Positions 48,012 to 57,145 of a DNA stretch of 64,000 nucleotides are shown here, piece by piece. The notes below the pieces were generated by a model that was not told where the DNA came from, did no database searches, and saw nothing but the letters and a program-made list of their open reading frames with translations. This DNA is from Nevskia sp964451925 (GTDB taxonomy: Bacteria > Pseudomonadota > Gammaproteobacteria > Nevskiales > Nevskiaceae): positions 70,685 through 134,684 of the forward strand of contig CAYVKA010000003.1 of the NCBI GenBank assembly GCA_964451925.1. Reading direction: 5' to 3'. Within the stretch, counting starts at the first letter, position 1. Each line of letters starts with the position of its first letter. Both the position numbers and the translations under genes were made by a program.

Positions 48012-48044
48012 CGCCAGCTCCTCGTACTGTCGAGCGGAGGGGTG

Positions 48045-50081
48045 TCAGCCGCGCGCCGTTGCCAGCTGCGCGTCGTTCGGCCGCCACTGGTAGTCGATCG
48101 ACTCCTGCGCGAAGCGCACGAAGTAGTCGATCGCATCAGGATTCATCATCGCGTCGCGGCTGGCGGCCTTCTCCAGCGGCCAGCCCATCAGGATCTTGCG
48201 CACCGGCACCTCCATCTTCTTGCCGGTCAGCGTGTACGGCACCGCCTCCACCGGGTACATGCGGTCCGGCACATGGCGCGGGCTGCAGTCGTTGCGCAGG
48301 CGCGCGGCAACCCGCTCGCGCAGCCCCTCGTCGAGCGTGAAACCCGGCTTGAGCTTGAGGAACAACGGCATGAAGAAGTGCCCGCCCGGCAGCTCGCAGC
48401 ACACGATCAGGCTGTCCGCCACCTCCTCCACCTGCTCCACCGCGCGGTAGATCTCCGCGGTGCCGATGCGCACGCCATAGCGGTTCAGCGTCGAATCGGA
48501 GCGGCCATAGATGTAGCAGCCGCCGCGCTGGTTGATCTTGATGAAGTCACCGTGGCGCCAGACGCCCGGATAGACCTCGAAGTAGGACTCGCGATAGCGC
48601 TTGCCGCCGGTATCGTTCCAGAAGCGGATCGGCATCGACGGGAACGGGCTGGTCGCCACCAGCTCGCCCACTTCGTCGAACAGCTCCTTGCCGTCCTCGC
48701 TCCAGGCGTGCACGTCCATGCCGAGCATGCGCGTCTGGATTTCGCCGGCATGCACCGGCAGCAGCGGCACGGCGCCGACGAAGCCGCTGCACAGCTCGGT
48801 GCCGCCGGACTGGGAAGTGACCCACAGATCCTTCTTCACGCAGCGGTAGAACCAGTCGAAGGTCTCCGGCGTGGACGGCGCGCCGGCCACCAGCACGCCT
48901 TCCAGCCGTGACAGGTCGTACTGCTCGCCCGGCCGCAGGCCGGCCTTCTCCATCATCTGCACGTAGGTCGGGCTGGCGCCGAACGAGGTGGCGCCGGTAT
49001 CCGCGGCCAGCTTCCACAGGAAGTCCAGCGAGGGATAGGCCGGGTTGCCGTCGTACAGCACCGCCGCGGCGCCGGTGATCAGCGCGGCCAGCAACAGGTT
49101 CCACATCATCCAGCCGGTGGTGCTGTAGAAGAACATCACCGATTCCGGCCCCAGGTTGAGGTGGAAGTGCATCAGCTTGAGATGCTCCAGCAGCACGCCG
49201 GCGTGGCTGTGCACGATGGCTTTGGGCAGCCCGGTGGTGCCTGAGGAAAACACGATCCACAAGGGATGGTCATATCCCACCCGCTCGTAGCGGAAGCGCT
49301 CGCGCGGCACCGCCTCGCGGTCCATCAGCCGCACCCAGGACACCGCATTGGGCAGGGCCTGCGGCACCTCGCCCCTGGGATTCAGGTACGGCAGCCAGAT
49401 CACCCGCTCCAGCGTCGGCAGCTCGGCGACGATGCTGCGCACCTCGGTTTCGCGCCGGAACTCCTTGCCGCCGAAACGGTAGCCATCGGCGGCGAACAGC
49501 ACCTTGGGCTGGATCTGGCTGAAGCGTTCGGTCACCGTCTTGACGCCGAACTCCGGCGCCGCCGAGGACCACACCGCGCCGATGGCGGTGGTGGCCATCA
49601 TCGCCACCGCCGTCTCCGGCACGTTGGGCATGTAGGACACCACGCGGTCGCCCGGCACCACGCCCAGCGCGCGCAGCTGCGTCGCCAGGATGCGCACCTG
49701 CCGCCCCAGCTCGGCCCAGCTCATGCGCTCCAGCGGGCGGGTCTCGGTCAGGTGGTGGAACACGGTGCGCGATCCGTCGCGGGCCTCGGCGCGCAGCAGG
49801 TGTTCGGCATAGTTCAGGCGCGAGCCCTCGAACCACTTGGCCCCCGGCATCACGCGCCGGTCCAGCACCCGGTAGTAGGGCCGCTCGGAATGCACCTCGA
49901 AGTATTCCCAGATCGAGGCCCAGAAGCCCTCGATATCGCTCACCGACCAGCGCCACAGCGCGTCATAGTCGGCGAAGTCCTTGTCGCGCGTCCGCTTCAG
50001 CCAGCCCATGTAGCGCGCCAGGTTCGAGGCTTGCGCGAACTCGGGGCGCGGGGTCCACAGCAGCTCTCCTTCCTTGACCAT
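48045..50081 (-). CDS. acetoacetyl-CoA-synthetase-type ligase (benzoylacetate-CoA ligase candidate)
   Basis: The true start is ATG 50081 behind AGGGAGA, giving 678 residues. It is an acetoacetate-CoA ligase-family ANL enzyme: MGWLKRTRDKDFADYDALWRWSV at the N-terminus, PLWIVFSSGTTGLPKAIVHSHAG P-loop (about 270), TSQSGGTELCSGFVG, RHGDFIKINQRGGCYIYGRSDSTLNRYGVRIG and TGKKMEVPVRKIL with the C-terminal lysine. In strain EbN1 the benzoylacetate-CoA ligase Bal of the acetophenone pathway is of this type. The gene follows the carboxylase genes, so it should activate their beta-keto acid product. Confidence 0.82.
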   Translation of the reverse strand: MVKEGELLWTPRPEFAQASNLARYMGWLKRTRDKDFADYDALWRWSVSDIEGFWASIWEYFEVHSERPYYRVLDRRVMPGAKWFEGSRLNYAEHLLRAEARDGSRTVFHHLTETRPLERMSWAELGRQVRILATQLRALGVVPGDRVVSYMPNVPETAVAMMATTAIGAVWSSAAPEFGVKTVTERFSQIQPKVLFAADGYRFGGKEFRRETEVRSIVAELPTLERVIWLPYLNPRGEVPQALPNAVSWVRLMDREAVPRERFRYERVGYDHPLWIVFSSGTTGLPKAIVHSHAGVLLEHLKLMHFHLNLGPESVMFFYSTTGWMMWNLLLAALITGAAAVLYDGNPAYPSLDFLWKLAADTGATSFGASPTYVQMMEKAGLRPGEQYDLSRLEGVLVAGAPSTPETFDWFYRCVKKDLWVTSQSGGTELCSGFVGAVPLLPVHAGEIQTRMLGMDVHAWSEDGKELFDEVGELVATSPFPSMPIRFWNDTGGKRYRESYFEVYPGVWRHGDFIKINQRGGCYIYGRSDSTLNRYGVRIGTAEIYRAVEQVEEVADSLIVCCELPGGHFFMPLFLKLKPGFTLDEGLRERVAARLRNDCSPRHVPDRMYPVEAVPYTLTGKKMEVPVRKILMGWPLEKAASRDAMMNPDAIDYFVRFAQESIDYQWRPNDAQLATARG

Positions 50082-50092
50082 CGCTTGTCTCC

Positions 50093-50554
50093 CTAACGCA
50101 CCGCGTAAACGTCGTAAGACACTTCGGACCGCGCGAAATCCACTGCGCCCACGCCGACGCAGTAAAGGCGCTGCAGCCACTGGTAGGCCGGGTGCGCGGT
50201 GCGCAGCCGCGGCCCGGTGCGCAGCGCCAGCGTCGGCGGCAGTTCACCGCGCAGGAAACGCTCGTATCCGTCTTCCCCCAGGTCGCCGATGCCCTGATAC
50301 GCAACGTCGATCAGGGCGCCGTCCGCGGCCTCCATGGTGGTGCGCACGTCGAGCAGGCCGACGCCGTCGCGCCGCAGCAGGAAGCTGTCGGTGCCCACCG
50401 CCCGGACGCGTCCATCGAAGCGCGCGCCGCGCACACGGCCTCCGGTGATGTGGAAATTGACGCGGAGGCCCTCGGCAACAGGCCCGATCACTTCAGGCGG
50501 CGCCTGCAGGGTGGCGCTGTACGAGAACAGGTGCTCCATCTTGTAGTCGAACAT
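50093..50554 (-). CDS. DUF3237 family protein
   Basis: A protein of 153 residues from MFDYKMEHLFSYSATLQAPP, with GLRVNFHITGGRVRGARFDG, GVGLLDVRTTMEAADGALID, GYERFLRGELP and PAYQWLQRLYCVGVGAVDFA, all typical of DUF3237 (beta-barrel, lipocalin-like). The start at 50554 is preferred because GGGGAAG precedes it; an ATG at 50572 lies just after the upstream stop without a good site. Such proteins often occur in aromatic catabolic operons; their function is unknown. Confidence 0.75.
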   Translation of the reverse strand: MFDYKMEHLFSYSATLQAPPEVIGPVAEGLRVNFHITGGRVRGARFDGRVRAVGTDSFLLRRDGVGLLDVRTTMEAADGALIDVAYQGIGDLGEDGYERFLRGELPPTLALRTGPRLRTAHPAYQWLQRLYCVGVGAVDFARSEVSYDVYAVR

Positions 50555-50575
50555 CGGCTTCCCCGTTTCCATGGC

Positions 50576-51403
50576 TCAGCGCAGCGACGACAGCCGGTCC
50601 AGCACGCCTTCCGGCATCGCTTCCGCCGGAATTTCGGCGTAGCGGAATCCGCCCGGCGGACAGGGCGGCGGCGCCTCGCCGCCCCAGAACCCGGCCGCCA
50701 CCACCACGCCGGTCATCCGGCCGGAGATGGGCTGCGGGGCGATGACAAAGCCACCGCCGGGCGCAGGCGGATGCGCCGCCACCGGCAACTGCGCCCCCAG
50801 TTCCCAACGGTAGTGCGCGGCGACGTTGAACACCGGCTGGTACAGCTGCAGCTGTTCGTCCGACGCGGGCTCGGACGCCGCGCTCTCCCGCAGCAGCAGG
50901 CCGTCGATGCCGCAATCGGCGAACGCGCGCAGAAAATCGGCGATATAGGCCGCCGCGCTGTCCACCGCGTCATCGTCGACTTCGATCCCCTCGCCCGGCA
51001 GCGCCTGGGCCGCTGCCTGCGCCAGCCACAGGCGCGGCGACGGCAGCAGCAGGAACAGCGGCTGCCTGGGGAAGCTGGCACGCAGCGCGCCGACCAGACC
51101 GCCCAGGTAGGCGCGCAACGCTTCATCGGCCAGCAGGGTCTTCAGCGGATACACCGCCCGGCGCCTGGCGCCCATCGCCGCCTTCAGTTCGGCGTGCCGT
51201 TCGAGCCAGCGCTCGCTCACCAGGTCCAGCGGCAGCGCCACCACATCGGACTTGAGCAGGCTCTGCGCCTTGCGCATCCAGCCGATCAAAGCGTCGGTAT
51301 CGAGCCAGGGCACACTGCCGTTGGCCAGCAGCGCGCCGGCGTAAGCCGTGTAGTCCAGCCACAGGCACGGGCCTTCGGCGATGCGATCGCGCAATGCAGG
51401 CAT
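50576..51403 (-). CDS. candidate epsilon subunit of the ketone carboxylase
   Basis: This 275-residue protein (ATG 51403; a GTG at 51430 is an alternative) resembles no large family that I recognise. It contains LLKSDVVALPLDLVSERWLE, QPLFLLLPSPRLWLAQAAAQ, VDDDAVDSAAAYIADFLRAFADCGIDGLLLRE and a final GVLDRLSSLR. Acetophenone carboxylase of Aromatoleum aromaticum has a fifth subunit (ApcE) of about 34 kDa needed for activity but not part of the core; this gene has a similar size and lies in the same operon. The identification rests on size and position. Confidence 0.5.
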   Translation of the reverse strand: MPALRDRIAEGPCLWLDYTAYAGALLANGSVPWLDTDALIGWMRKAQSLLKSDVVALPLDLVSERWLERHAELKAAMGARRRAVYPLKTLLADEALRAYLGGLVGALRASFPRQPLFLLLPSPRLWLAQAAAQALPGEGIEVDDDAVDSAAAYIADFLRAFADCGIDGLLLRESAASEPASDEQLQLYQPVFNVAAHYRWELGAQLPVAAHPPAPGGGFVIAPQPISGRMTGVVVAAGFWGGEAPPPCPPGGFRYAEIPAEAMPEGVLDRLSSLR

Positions 51404-51410
51404 GGCAGGC

Positions 51411-52229
51411 TCAGGCGGCGGTGTAGCCACCGTCCGGCACCAGCTCGGTACCGGTCACCCATTTCGAAGCCGCAGAAGCCAGGTACAACACCGCCGCCGC
51501 CACGTCGGAAGGCTCGCCGAAATGCCCCATGGGATGCGCCGCCTTCATCGCGGCGGCAGCCGTATCCGCGTCCGGCGCCAGCTTCAGTTCCACCAGATGC
51601 TTGATGAAATTGTCGCCCATATCGGTGCCGACGATGGCGGGATGCACCGAGTTGACGCGGATGCCGGTCTGCAGCTGGGCGCATTCCACCGCGGCAGCCT
51701 TGGTCAGCAGGCGTACCGCGCCCTTGGAGGCGTGATAAGCGATGTGCCCGGTGGTGCCGACCAGGCCGGCGGCCGAGGACATGTTGACGATGGAGCCGCC
51801 GCGTCCCGAGCTGCCGCCCGGCGACATGGCGCGCACCGCGTGCTTGAGACCGAGGAACACGCCGTTGACGTTGACGTTCATGACGTTGCTGAAATCCTGC
51901 AGCGTGCACTGCGACAGCAGCGCCGCGGTCTCGATGCCGGCGTTGTTGACCAGCACTTCCAGCGGTCCGAATTCCTTCTCGGCCCGGGCGATGGCGGCCT
52001 GCCACTGCGCCTCATCGGTGACGTCGTGCGTGAAGAAGGCGGCTTTGCCGCCGGCGCGCCGGATGCGCTCCACCGTCTCCTGGCCGGCCCGCTCCAGGAT
52101 GTCGGTGATCAGCACGCTGGCGCCGGCCTGGGCCAGCGCCTCGGCGATGGCCGCACCGATGCCGCGGGCGGCGCCGCTGACCAGGGCGCTCTTGCCATCC
52201 AGGCGGAACAGCTTGCCGTAGTCGATCAT
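51411..52229 (-). CDS. short-chain dehydrogenase inside the carboxylase operon
   Basis: This 272-residue SDR has SGAARGIGAAI (about 19-29), NNAGIE (about 96), Ser in MSSAAG and the YHASKGA active site. The end is VPDGGYTAA. It lies between the hydantoinase-B-type subunit and the candidate epsilon subunit, so its expression is tied to the carboxylase. The best guess is NAD-dependent oxidation of the secondary alcohol (1-phenylethanol-like) to the ketone. Chain length and stereochemistry cannot be predicted. Confidence 0.8.
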   Translation of the reverse strand: MIDYGKLFRLDGKSALVSGAARGIGAAIAEALAQAGASVLITDILERAGQETVERIRRAGGKAAFFTHDVTDEAQWQAAIARAEKEFGPLEVLVNNAGIETAALLSQCTLQDFSNVMNVNVNGVFLGLKHAVRAMSPGGSSGRGGSIVNMSSAAGLVGTTGHIAYHASKGAVRLLTKAAAVECAQLQTGIRVNSVHPAIVGTDMGDNFIKHLVELKLAPDADTAAAAMKAAHPMGHFGEPSDVAAAVLYLASAASKWVTGTELVPDGGYTAA

Positions 52230-52268
52230 CTTCTCCTCCCTCGTGTTTTATGAATGCGGCAGCAACGT

Positions 52269-54533
52269 CTATTTCCTGCCGGCGCTGAGCGCCGCCACCT
52301 GCGCCTCCAGTTCGGCGATGCGCAGATCCTTGGGATTGAGCATGAAAGCGCCCTGCAGCTTGTCGGCGTCCATCTTGATGCGCTGGCCGGCGGTGCTGGC
52401 GTAGATTTCCTGCGGATTGTCCCAGCTGCCGAAATACGGCACGCTGGCCGGCGGCTCGGCCTTGACCCATTCCTTGCAGAACTGGTCGAACGGCTTGCCC
52501 CGGGCGATGCGCTCCTTGCGGTAGGCGTTGCGCAGCGCAGCCGTGGCGTCCTCGTCGACCAGCAGGGTCTTCTCGTCATAGACCACCTTGTAGATGTCGC
52601 GCGCCAGGTCGTGCGACATCAGGTCTTCGCGCAGATCCTTCATCACCAGCTCGGGATCGCGCTCCAGCACGTCACCGTAACCGCCGCCGCTGCCCTGGCA
52701 GATCATGTAGATCTCGCCTTCCTGGCACAGCTCGAAGGTCATGCCCATGTCCTGGCTGGTGTACTTGCCGCCGGGAATCGGCTGCTCGTTCATCAGCCGC
52801 ACCATGTCGAACTCCTCGATCAGCTTGGGATGGTCGCGCAGCACTTCGAAGACGTTGACCCCCTTGATCTTGCACAGCTGGTAGGCCGGGCAGGAATAAC
52901 CGCCGAACAGGCCCTGCGCCGACGAGAACAGCGAGCCTTCGCAGCCGGTCATGAAGCCCCACAGGTTGGAATTGCGCACCGTGGCGATCTGCTCGTAGCC
53001 CATGCCGCCGCGGTACTTGCCGAAGCCGATGCGGTCCTTGGCCAAGCGCTGCGCGCCAAGACGGATGATCGGCGTGTCCTCCTCGTTGATCTCGTGTTCG
53101 CCGGAATCGGCCATGAAGCCGAACACCGGCGACACGGAGTGCTCGCCGTCGGCGTCGGAGCGCGCCCCCTGCCCCATGCCGTTGATGTCGGAGCAGAAGT
53201 TTCCGGTGACATCGCCGTGCTGGGTCAGGCCGCCGTAGATGAAGGTGGCCGCCTGGTCGTACTGCTGCGCGATCACCGCCGAATAGCGGTGCGGCAGGCT
53301 GTAATTGAGCTTGTTCATCGGGATGGTCCAGATGACGCAGGCCTTGAACAGCGGCATCAGGCTCATCGCCTGCGGCATCTCGCCCTCGGCGTCGAGGATC
53401 GAGTTGCGGTCGGAGACGATCTCGATCGGCGACAGCACCGCCATGGTGTGCGGCAGGTCCGGCCAGATGTTCTGCAGCAGGCCGGTGCACAGCGCCGCCT
53501 TGAACGAAGCGATGTTGGTGTTGACCGAACGGTTGAGGAACTGCGGCGCGGAGCCGCGGAAGTCCATGATCATGCGGTCGCCCTTGACGGTCAGCGCCAG
53601 GCTGATCTTCTGGATGCAGTTCTCGCGCAGCGAGGAATCCATGAAGGCGTTGACCCGGGTGGTGCCGTCCGGCAGCTCGCTGATGCGGCGGCGCATCTCG
53701 ACTTCGACATCCTCCAGGTGGCTGCGCAGGGTGCCGATCAGCGCCTCCTTGCCGAACTGGTCGAGGATCGAAATGATGCGCTCGCGCAGGCGCATCACCG
53801 CGTGCAGCTTGACCTTCATATCCTCCAGCTGCAGCTTGGGGTCGCGCACCGAGTTCTGCAGGAAGGTCACCAGGTCGCGCTTGAGCTGGAAGTTCTCCAC
53901 CACCTTGAAGGGCGACATCTTGATGCCCTCGTCGTACTTGCTCTCCGCCGCCGCCGGCATGCCGCCCGGCTCGCAGGCGCCGTTCTCGCCCTCATGGATG
54001 GTGGACGACAGCCAGCACACCAGCTCGCCCTTGTAGAACAGCGGCATCATCATCGACTGGTCGGTGTTGTGGATGCCGCCGTAGCGGGCGTCGTTGTGGA
54101 TGAAGCCGTCGCCGTCCTTGATGCCGACGGTCGGGTCGTCGGTCCAGTACTTGATGATGAACTTGATCGGGTAGAAGCAGCAGGCGGCGAAGGCGATGAT
54201 GCCGTGCGGCGCGATCATCGCCAGGTCGCCGCTGTTGGTGAAGATGCCGGTGACCAGGTCGCCCCACTTGGCGCCTGGCGCGGCGCCCATCTGGTTGACC
54301 ATCTGGAAGGCTTCGGACAGCGCGGCGTTGATCAGGCCGCGGATATGGTGCACCTGATGCACATCCAGGCCTTTCTTCAGGATCTCGTCCTCGCGCGCGG
54401 TGCGCGGCGCGATGCTGTGGTTGCGCATCACCTCCGGGTCCGGCCCGAGGAACAGGCGGTTGTCGGCGAGGAAGCTGTCCAGCAGCGCCTGCTCTTCCTT
54501 GGGCAGGGTCTTCTTGTTCAGGAAGTCGTTCAT
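52269..54533 (-). CDS. ketone carboxylase subunit, hydantoinase-B/acetone carboxylase alpha type
   Basis: This 754-residue protein resembles acetone carboxylase alpha and the corresponding acetophenone carboxylase subunit. Seen: IRGLINAALSEAFQMVNQMGAAPGAKWGD near 64, GFIHNDARYGGIHNTDQSMMMPLFYKGELVCWLSS near 140, SDINGMGQGARSDADGEHSVSPVFGF, YRGGMGYEQIATV and GSGGGYGDVLERDPELV. It is usually the carboxylation or substrate-activation half that partners the ATP-using hydantoinase-A-type subunits. It is 19 bases downstream of the 711-residue partner. The ketone substrate is inferred from the whole operon. Confidence 0.85.
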   Translation of the reverse strand: MNDFLNKKTLPKEEQALLDSFLADNRLFLGPDPEVMRNHSIAPRTAREDEILKKGLDVHQVHHIRGLINAALSEAFQMVNQMGAAPGAKWGDLVTGIFTNSGDLAMIAPHGIIAFAACCFYPIKFIIKYWTDDPTVGIKDGDGFIHNDARYGGIHNTDQSMMMPLFYKGELVCWLSSTIHEGENGACEPGGMPAAAESKYDEGIKMSPFKVVENFQLKRDLVTFLQNSVRDPKLQLEDMKVKLHAVMRLRERIISILDQFGKEALIGTLRSHLEDVEVEMRRRISELPDGTTRVNAFMDSSLRENCIQKISLALTVKGDRMIMDFRGSAPQFLNRSVNTNIASFKAALCTGLLQNIWPDLPHTMAVLSPIEIVSDRNSILDAEGEMPQAMSLMPLFKACVIWTIPMNKLNYSLPHRYSAVIAQQYDQAATFIYGGLTQHGDVTGNFCSDINGMGQGARSDADGEHSVSPVFGFMADSGEHEINEEDTPIIRLGAQRLAKDRIGFGKYRGGMGYEQIATVRNSNLWGFMTGCEGSLFSSAQGLFGGYSCPAYQLCKIKGVNVFEVLRDHPKLIEEFDMVRLMNEQPIPGGKYTSQDMGMTFELCQEGEIYMICQGSGGGYGDVLERDPELVMKDLREDLMSHDLARDIYKVVYDEKTLLVDEDATAALRNAYRKERIARGKPFDQFCKEWVKAEPPASVPYFGSWDNPQEIYASTAGQRIKMDADKLQGAFMLNPKDLRIAELEAQVAALSAGRK

Positions 54534-54552
54534 GCTCGTAATCCTCGATTGA

Positions 54553-56688
54553 TCAATGACCGCCGCGGGTGAACCAGACGGCGCCCTGCGCCGCGGCGTA
54601 GAAACGCCAGCCCGGTTCGATCAGGTAGCTGGTGGCCCGGGTGGTGACCAGCGCCGGGCCCTCGATGCGCGTGCCTTCGGCCAGGGCGCGCTCGTCGTAC
54701 AGGCGCGTTTCCAGAGGCTTGTCGTGGCCGACGAAGTGGCAGGAGCGTGTACCCACCGACTCCGCTGCCCTGCCGGCGCCACCCTCGTCCTTGATGCCGG
54801 CGAACTGCACCGTGCTCTGCTCGACATAGGAGCAGACGCGGACCGTGTTGATGCGCACGCCGGCTTCGGGCGACTGGCTGCCCTCGCCAAAGCGCTCGCC
54901 GTAACGCTGGTGGAACTCGTTGATCAGGCGCAGCACGTCGCGCTGGCTCTCCAGGCGCTTCAGCTCCGTCACCACCGCGGTCTGCACGCGCTGGTTGCCG
55001 TAGCGCATGTCGATCTCCAGGCGGTAGCGGATGTCGGCGGCGAGGAAGCCCTGGCGCAGCAGATCCTCGCGGCCGCGCCGCTCCAGTTCCTCGACGTTGC
55101 GGTTGAATGCTTCGTAGTCGGAGAAGAAGGTCTTGGTATTGGCGTCGAACAGCACGGTCCAGGTGCTGATCTCGTGGATGTGCATCTGGTTCATGTTGCC
55201 GGCGCCCACCGCGGAGAACACCGAGGAGAACGGCGGCGCCAGCACCCGGTCCACGCCCAGCACGTTGGCGATGCCGCAGGCATGCAGCGGGCCGTTGCCG
55301 CCGTACGCCAGCAGCGTGAAATCCTTGGGCTCGTAGCCGCGCGTGCGCAGCTCGGTGGCGATGCCGTTGGCCATGTTGGCGTCCACCGTCTGCTTCACCA
55401 GCTTGGCGGTCGCCACCAGGTCCAGGTCCAGTTCGTCACAGAGATGATCCTCGAAAGCCTGCCTGGCGCGCCGCGGGTTGAGCTTGATATGGCCGGAGGC
55501 ATAGTTGGCCGGATCGAGGTAACCGAGCAGCAGGTCGGCGTCGGTCACCGTCGGCTTGAGACCGCCACGGTCGTAGCAGGCCGGGCCCGGATCGGAGCCG
55601 GCGCTGGCCGGGCCGACCTTGACCGTCTTGAACATGCGCTCGTAGGAACAGATCGAGCCGCCGCCGGCGCCGAGGGTGACCAGATGCACCATCGGGATCG
55701 ACACCAGCCAGCGGTCGATGACCGGATTGAAGTCGTAATACTTGACCCCGCCATGCACCACGATGCCGATGTCGAAGCTGGTGCCGCCCATGTCGGTGGC
55801 GACCACGTTGCCCAGCCCGGTCTGGTGCATCAGGTGCTCGCTGGCGGCGATGCCGGAGACCGGGCCGGAGTGCACGGTTTGCAGCGCGTCGGTGGAATTG
55901 AGCTGCGCCATGCCGCCGGAGTTGTGGTTGACCAGCATCGGCTTGTCGTAACCCTGGCTGCGCAGGTTCAGCTCCAGCGTGCCGAGGCCGTGATACATGG
56001 TGGCGTGCAGGAAGGCGTCCATGATGGTCGAGGTGCCGCGCGCGTACTCGCCCTTGCGCCCGGCCACCTGGTGCGACAGCAGCATCGGCACCGCGCCGAG
56101 CAGGTGCCCGGGATACTCCTCCAGGAAGATCTCGCGCACGCGCAGCTCGTGCTCGGGGTTGACCACGCTGTTGGTGAACACCACCACCAGCGCCTCGGCG
56201 CCGGCGTCGACCAGTTCGCGGATGCGCAGGCGCACGTCGTCCTCGTCCAGCTTCCAGAACGCCTGCCCCAGGTAGTCGACGCGCTCGCGCACCTCGCGGA
56301 TCATCGGGATCGGCACGATCGGCTCGGGCCGGTGCGCGTTGGGGATGTCCATCTGCTGCTCTTCTGCCAGGCCCTCGCCATAACCACGGGCGCGGGACAG
56401 CGGAATGGTGCTCTTGAAGCCGGCGGTGACCAGCAGGCCGATGCGCGGGCCCTTGCGCTCGATCAGGGCGTTGGTGCCGAGCGTGGTGGCATAGCGCACC
56501 GAGTCGACCTGCGACAGCAGCGTGCCCATGTCCACGCCCAGCTGCTGGCAGGCATCGGCCAGCGCTTCGTTGAAGCCCAGCGCCAGGTTGTGATGTGTGG
56601 TGAGGGCCTTGCCGCCGATGCTGCGCTCATCCCACACGACGAAGCAGTCGGTGAAGGTGCCGCCGATATCCACTGAAACGCGTTTCAT
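54553..56688 (-). CDS. ketone carboxylase subunit, hydantoinase-A/acetone carboxylase beta type (711 aa)
   Basis: This 711-residue protein has the phosphate-binding DIGGTFTD at residues 7-14, TTLGTNALIERKGPRIGLLVTAGF, FHATMYHG-like YARGTSTIMDAFLHATMYHGLG, VATDMGGTSFDIGIV near 290, GAGGGSICSYE, VGPASAGSDPGPACYDRGG and LAYGGNGPLHACGIA. This family phosphorylates the enol or bicarbonate with ATP in acetone and acetophenone carboxylases. With the 658-residue paralogue at 57146 the operon has two A-type subunits, as in the acetophenone enzyme (alpha and alpha-prime) and unlike acetone carboxylase, which has one. Confidence 0.85.
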   Translation of the reverse strand: MKRVSVDIGGTFTDCFVVWDERSIGGKALTTHHNLALGFNEALADACQQLGVDMGTLLSQVDSVRYATTLGTNALIERKGPRIGLLVTAGFKSTIPLSRARGYGEGLAEEQQMDIPNAHRPEPIVPIPMIREVRERVDYLGQAFWKLDEDDVRLRIRELVDAGAEALVVVFTNSVVNPEHELRVREIFLEEYPGHLLGAVPMLLSHQVAGRKGEYARGTSTIMDAFLHATMYHGLGTLELNLRSQGYDKPMLVNHNSGGMAQLNSTDALQTVHSGPVSGIAASEHLMHQTGLGNVVATDMGGTSFDIGIVVHGGVKYYDFNPVIDRWLVSIPMVHLVTLGAGGGSICSYERMFKTVKVGPASAGSDPGPACYDRGGLKPTVTDADLLLGYLDPANYASGHIKLNPRRARQAFEDHLCDELDLDLVATAKLVKQTVDANMANGIATELRTRGYEPKDFTLLAYGGNGPLHACGIANVLGVDRVLAPPFSSVFSAVGAGNMNQMHIHEISTWTVLFDANTKTFFSDYEAFNRNVEELERRGREDLLRQGFLAADIRYRLEIDMRYGNQRVQTAVVTELKRLESQRDVLRLINEFHQRYGERFGEGSQSPEAGVRINTVRVCSYVEQSTVQFAGIKDEGGAGRAAESVGTRSCHFVGHDKPLETRLYDERALAEGTRIEGPALVTTRATSYLIEPGWRFYAAAQGAVWFTRGGH

Positions 56689-56700
56689 GTCCGCCTCCGC

Positions 56701-57111
56701 TCAGTGGCTGTGGCCATGGTGCTGGTGGGCACGCCGTGGCGGCACCGGGCCGCTCGGGGCTTCCTTGACCTCGGGCCGGTCCTTCCACTGCAGCTTGAGC
56801 GCGTCGATGTCCAGTTCGATGTCGTGCAACGGCGGATGACCGGGTGGCACGTACTCCACCTCCATCATGGTGCCGCACTGCGGGCAGTAGTACTCGAGGA
56901 TGCGGCACCACAGCGGATTGGGCGAATAGGTGCGCTCGTACTTGGCCGGATCGAGCAGCGGCTTGTGGATCTCGCGCGGGTCGCGGTCATGGACCAGCAG
57001 CCCTTTCTTGTAATTCTCGCGGGCTGACACCAGCACCTTGCCGCAGCGGCGGCATTCGTAGTTCTCGGTGTCCAGGTTGATGCGCAGGTATTCGGTGATG
57101 AGGACGTTCAT
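56701..57111 (-). CDS. apcB: small zinc-finger subunit of the ketone carboxylase
   Basis: This 136-residue protein contains two CxxC pairs (CRRCG at about 20 and CPQCG at about 78) and ENYKKGLLVHDRDPREIHKPLLDP between. The C-terminus is rich in histidine (HQHHGHSH). It corresponds to the small gamma subunit of acetone carboxylase and the 15 kDa subunit of acetophenone carboxylase, both metal-binding. The ribosome binding site GGAG precedes ATG 57111. The symbol follows the Aromatoleum acetophenone genes by size and order. Confidence 0.78.
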   Translation of the reverse strand: MNVLITEYLRINLDTENYECRRCGKVLVSARENYKKGLLVHDRDPREIHKPLLDPAKYERTYSPNPLWCRILEYYCPQCGTMMEVEYVPPGHPPLHDIELDIDALKLQWKDRPEVKEAPSGPVPPRRAHQHHGHSH

Positions 57112-57145
57112 GCTCGCTCCGTAGGGAATTCGGTCGATGGGCGGC

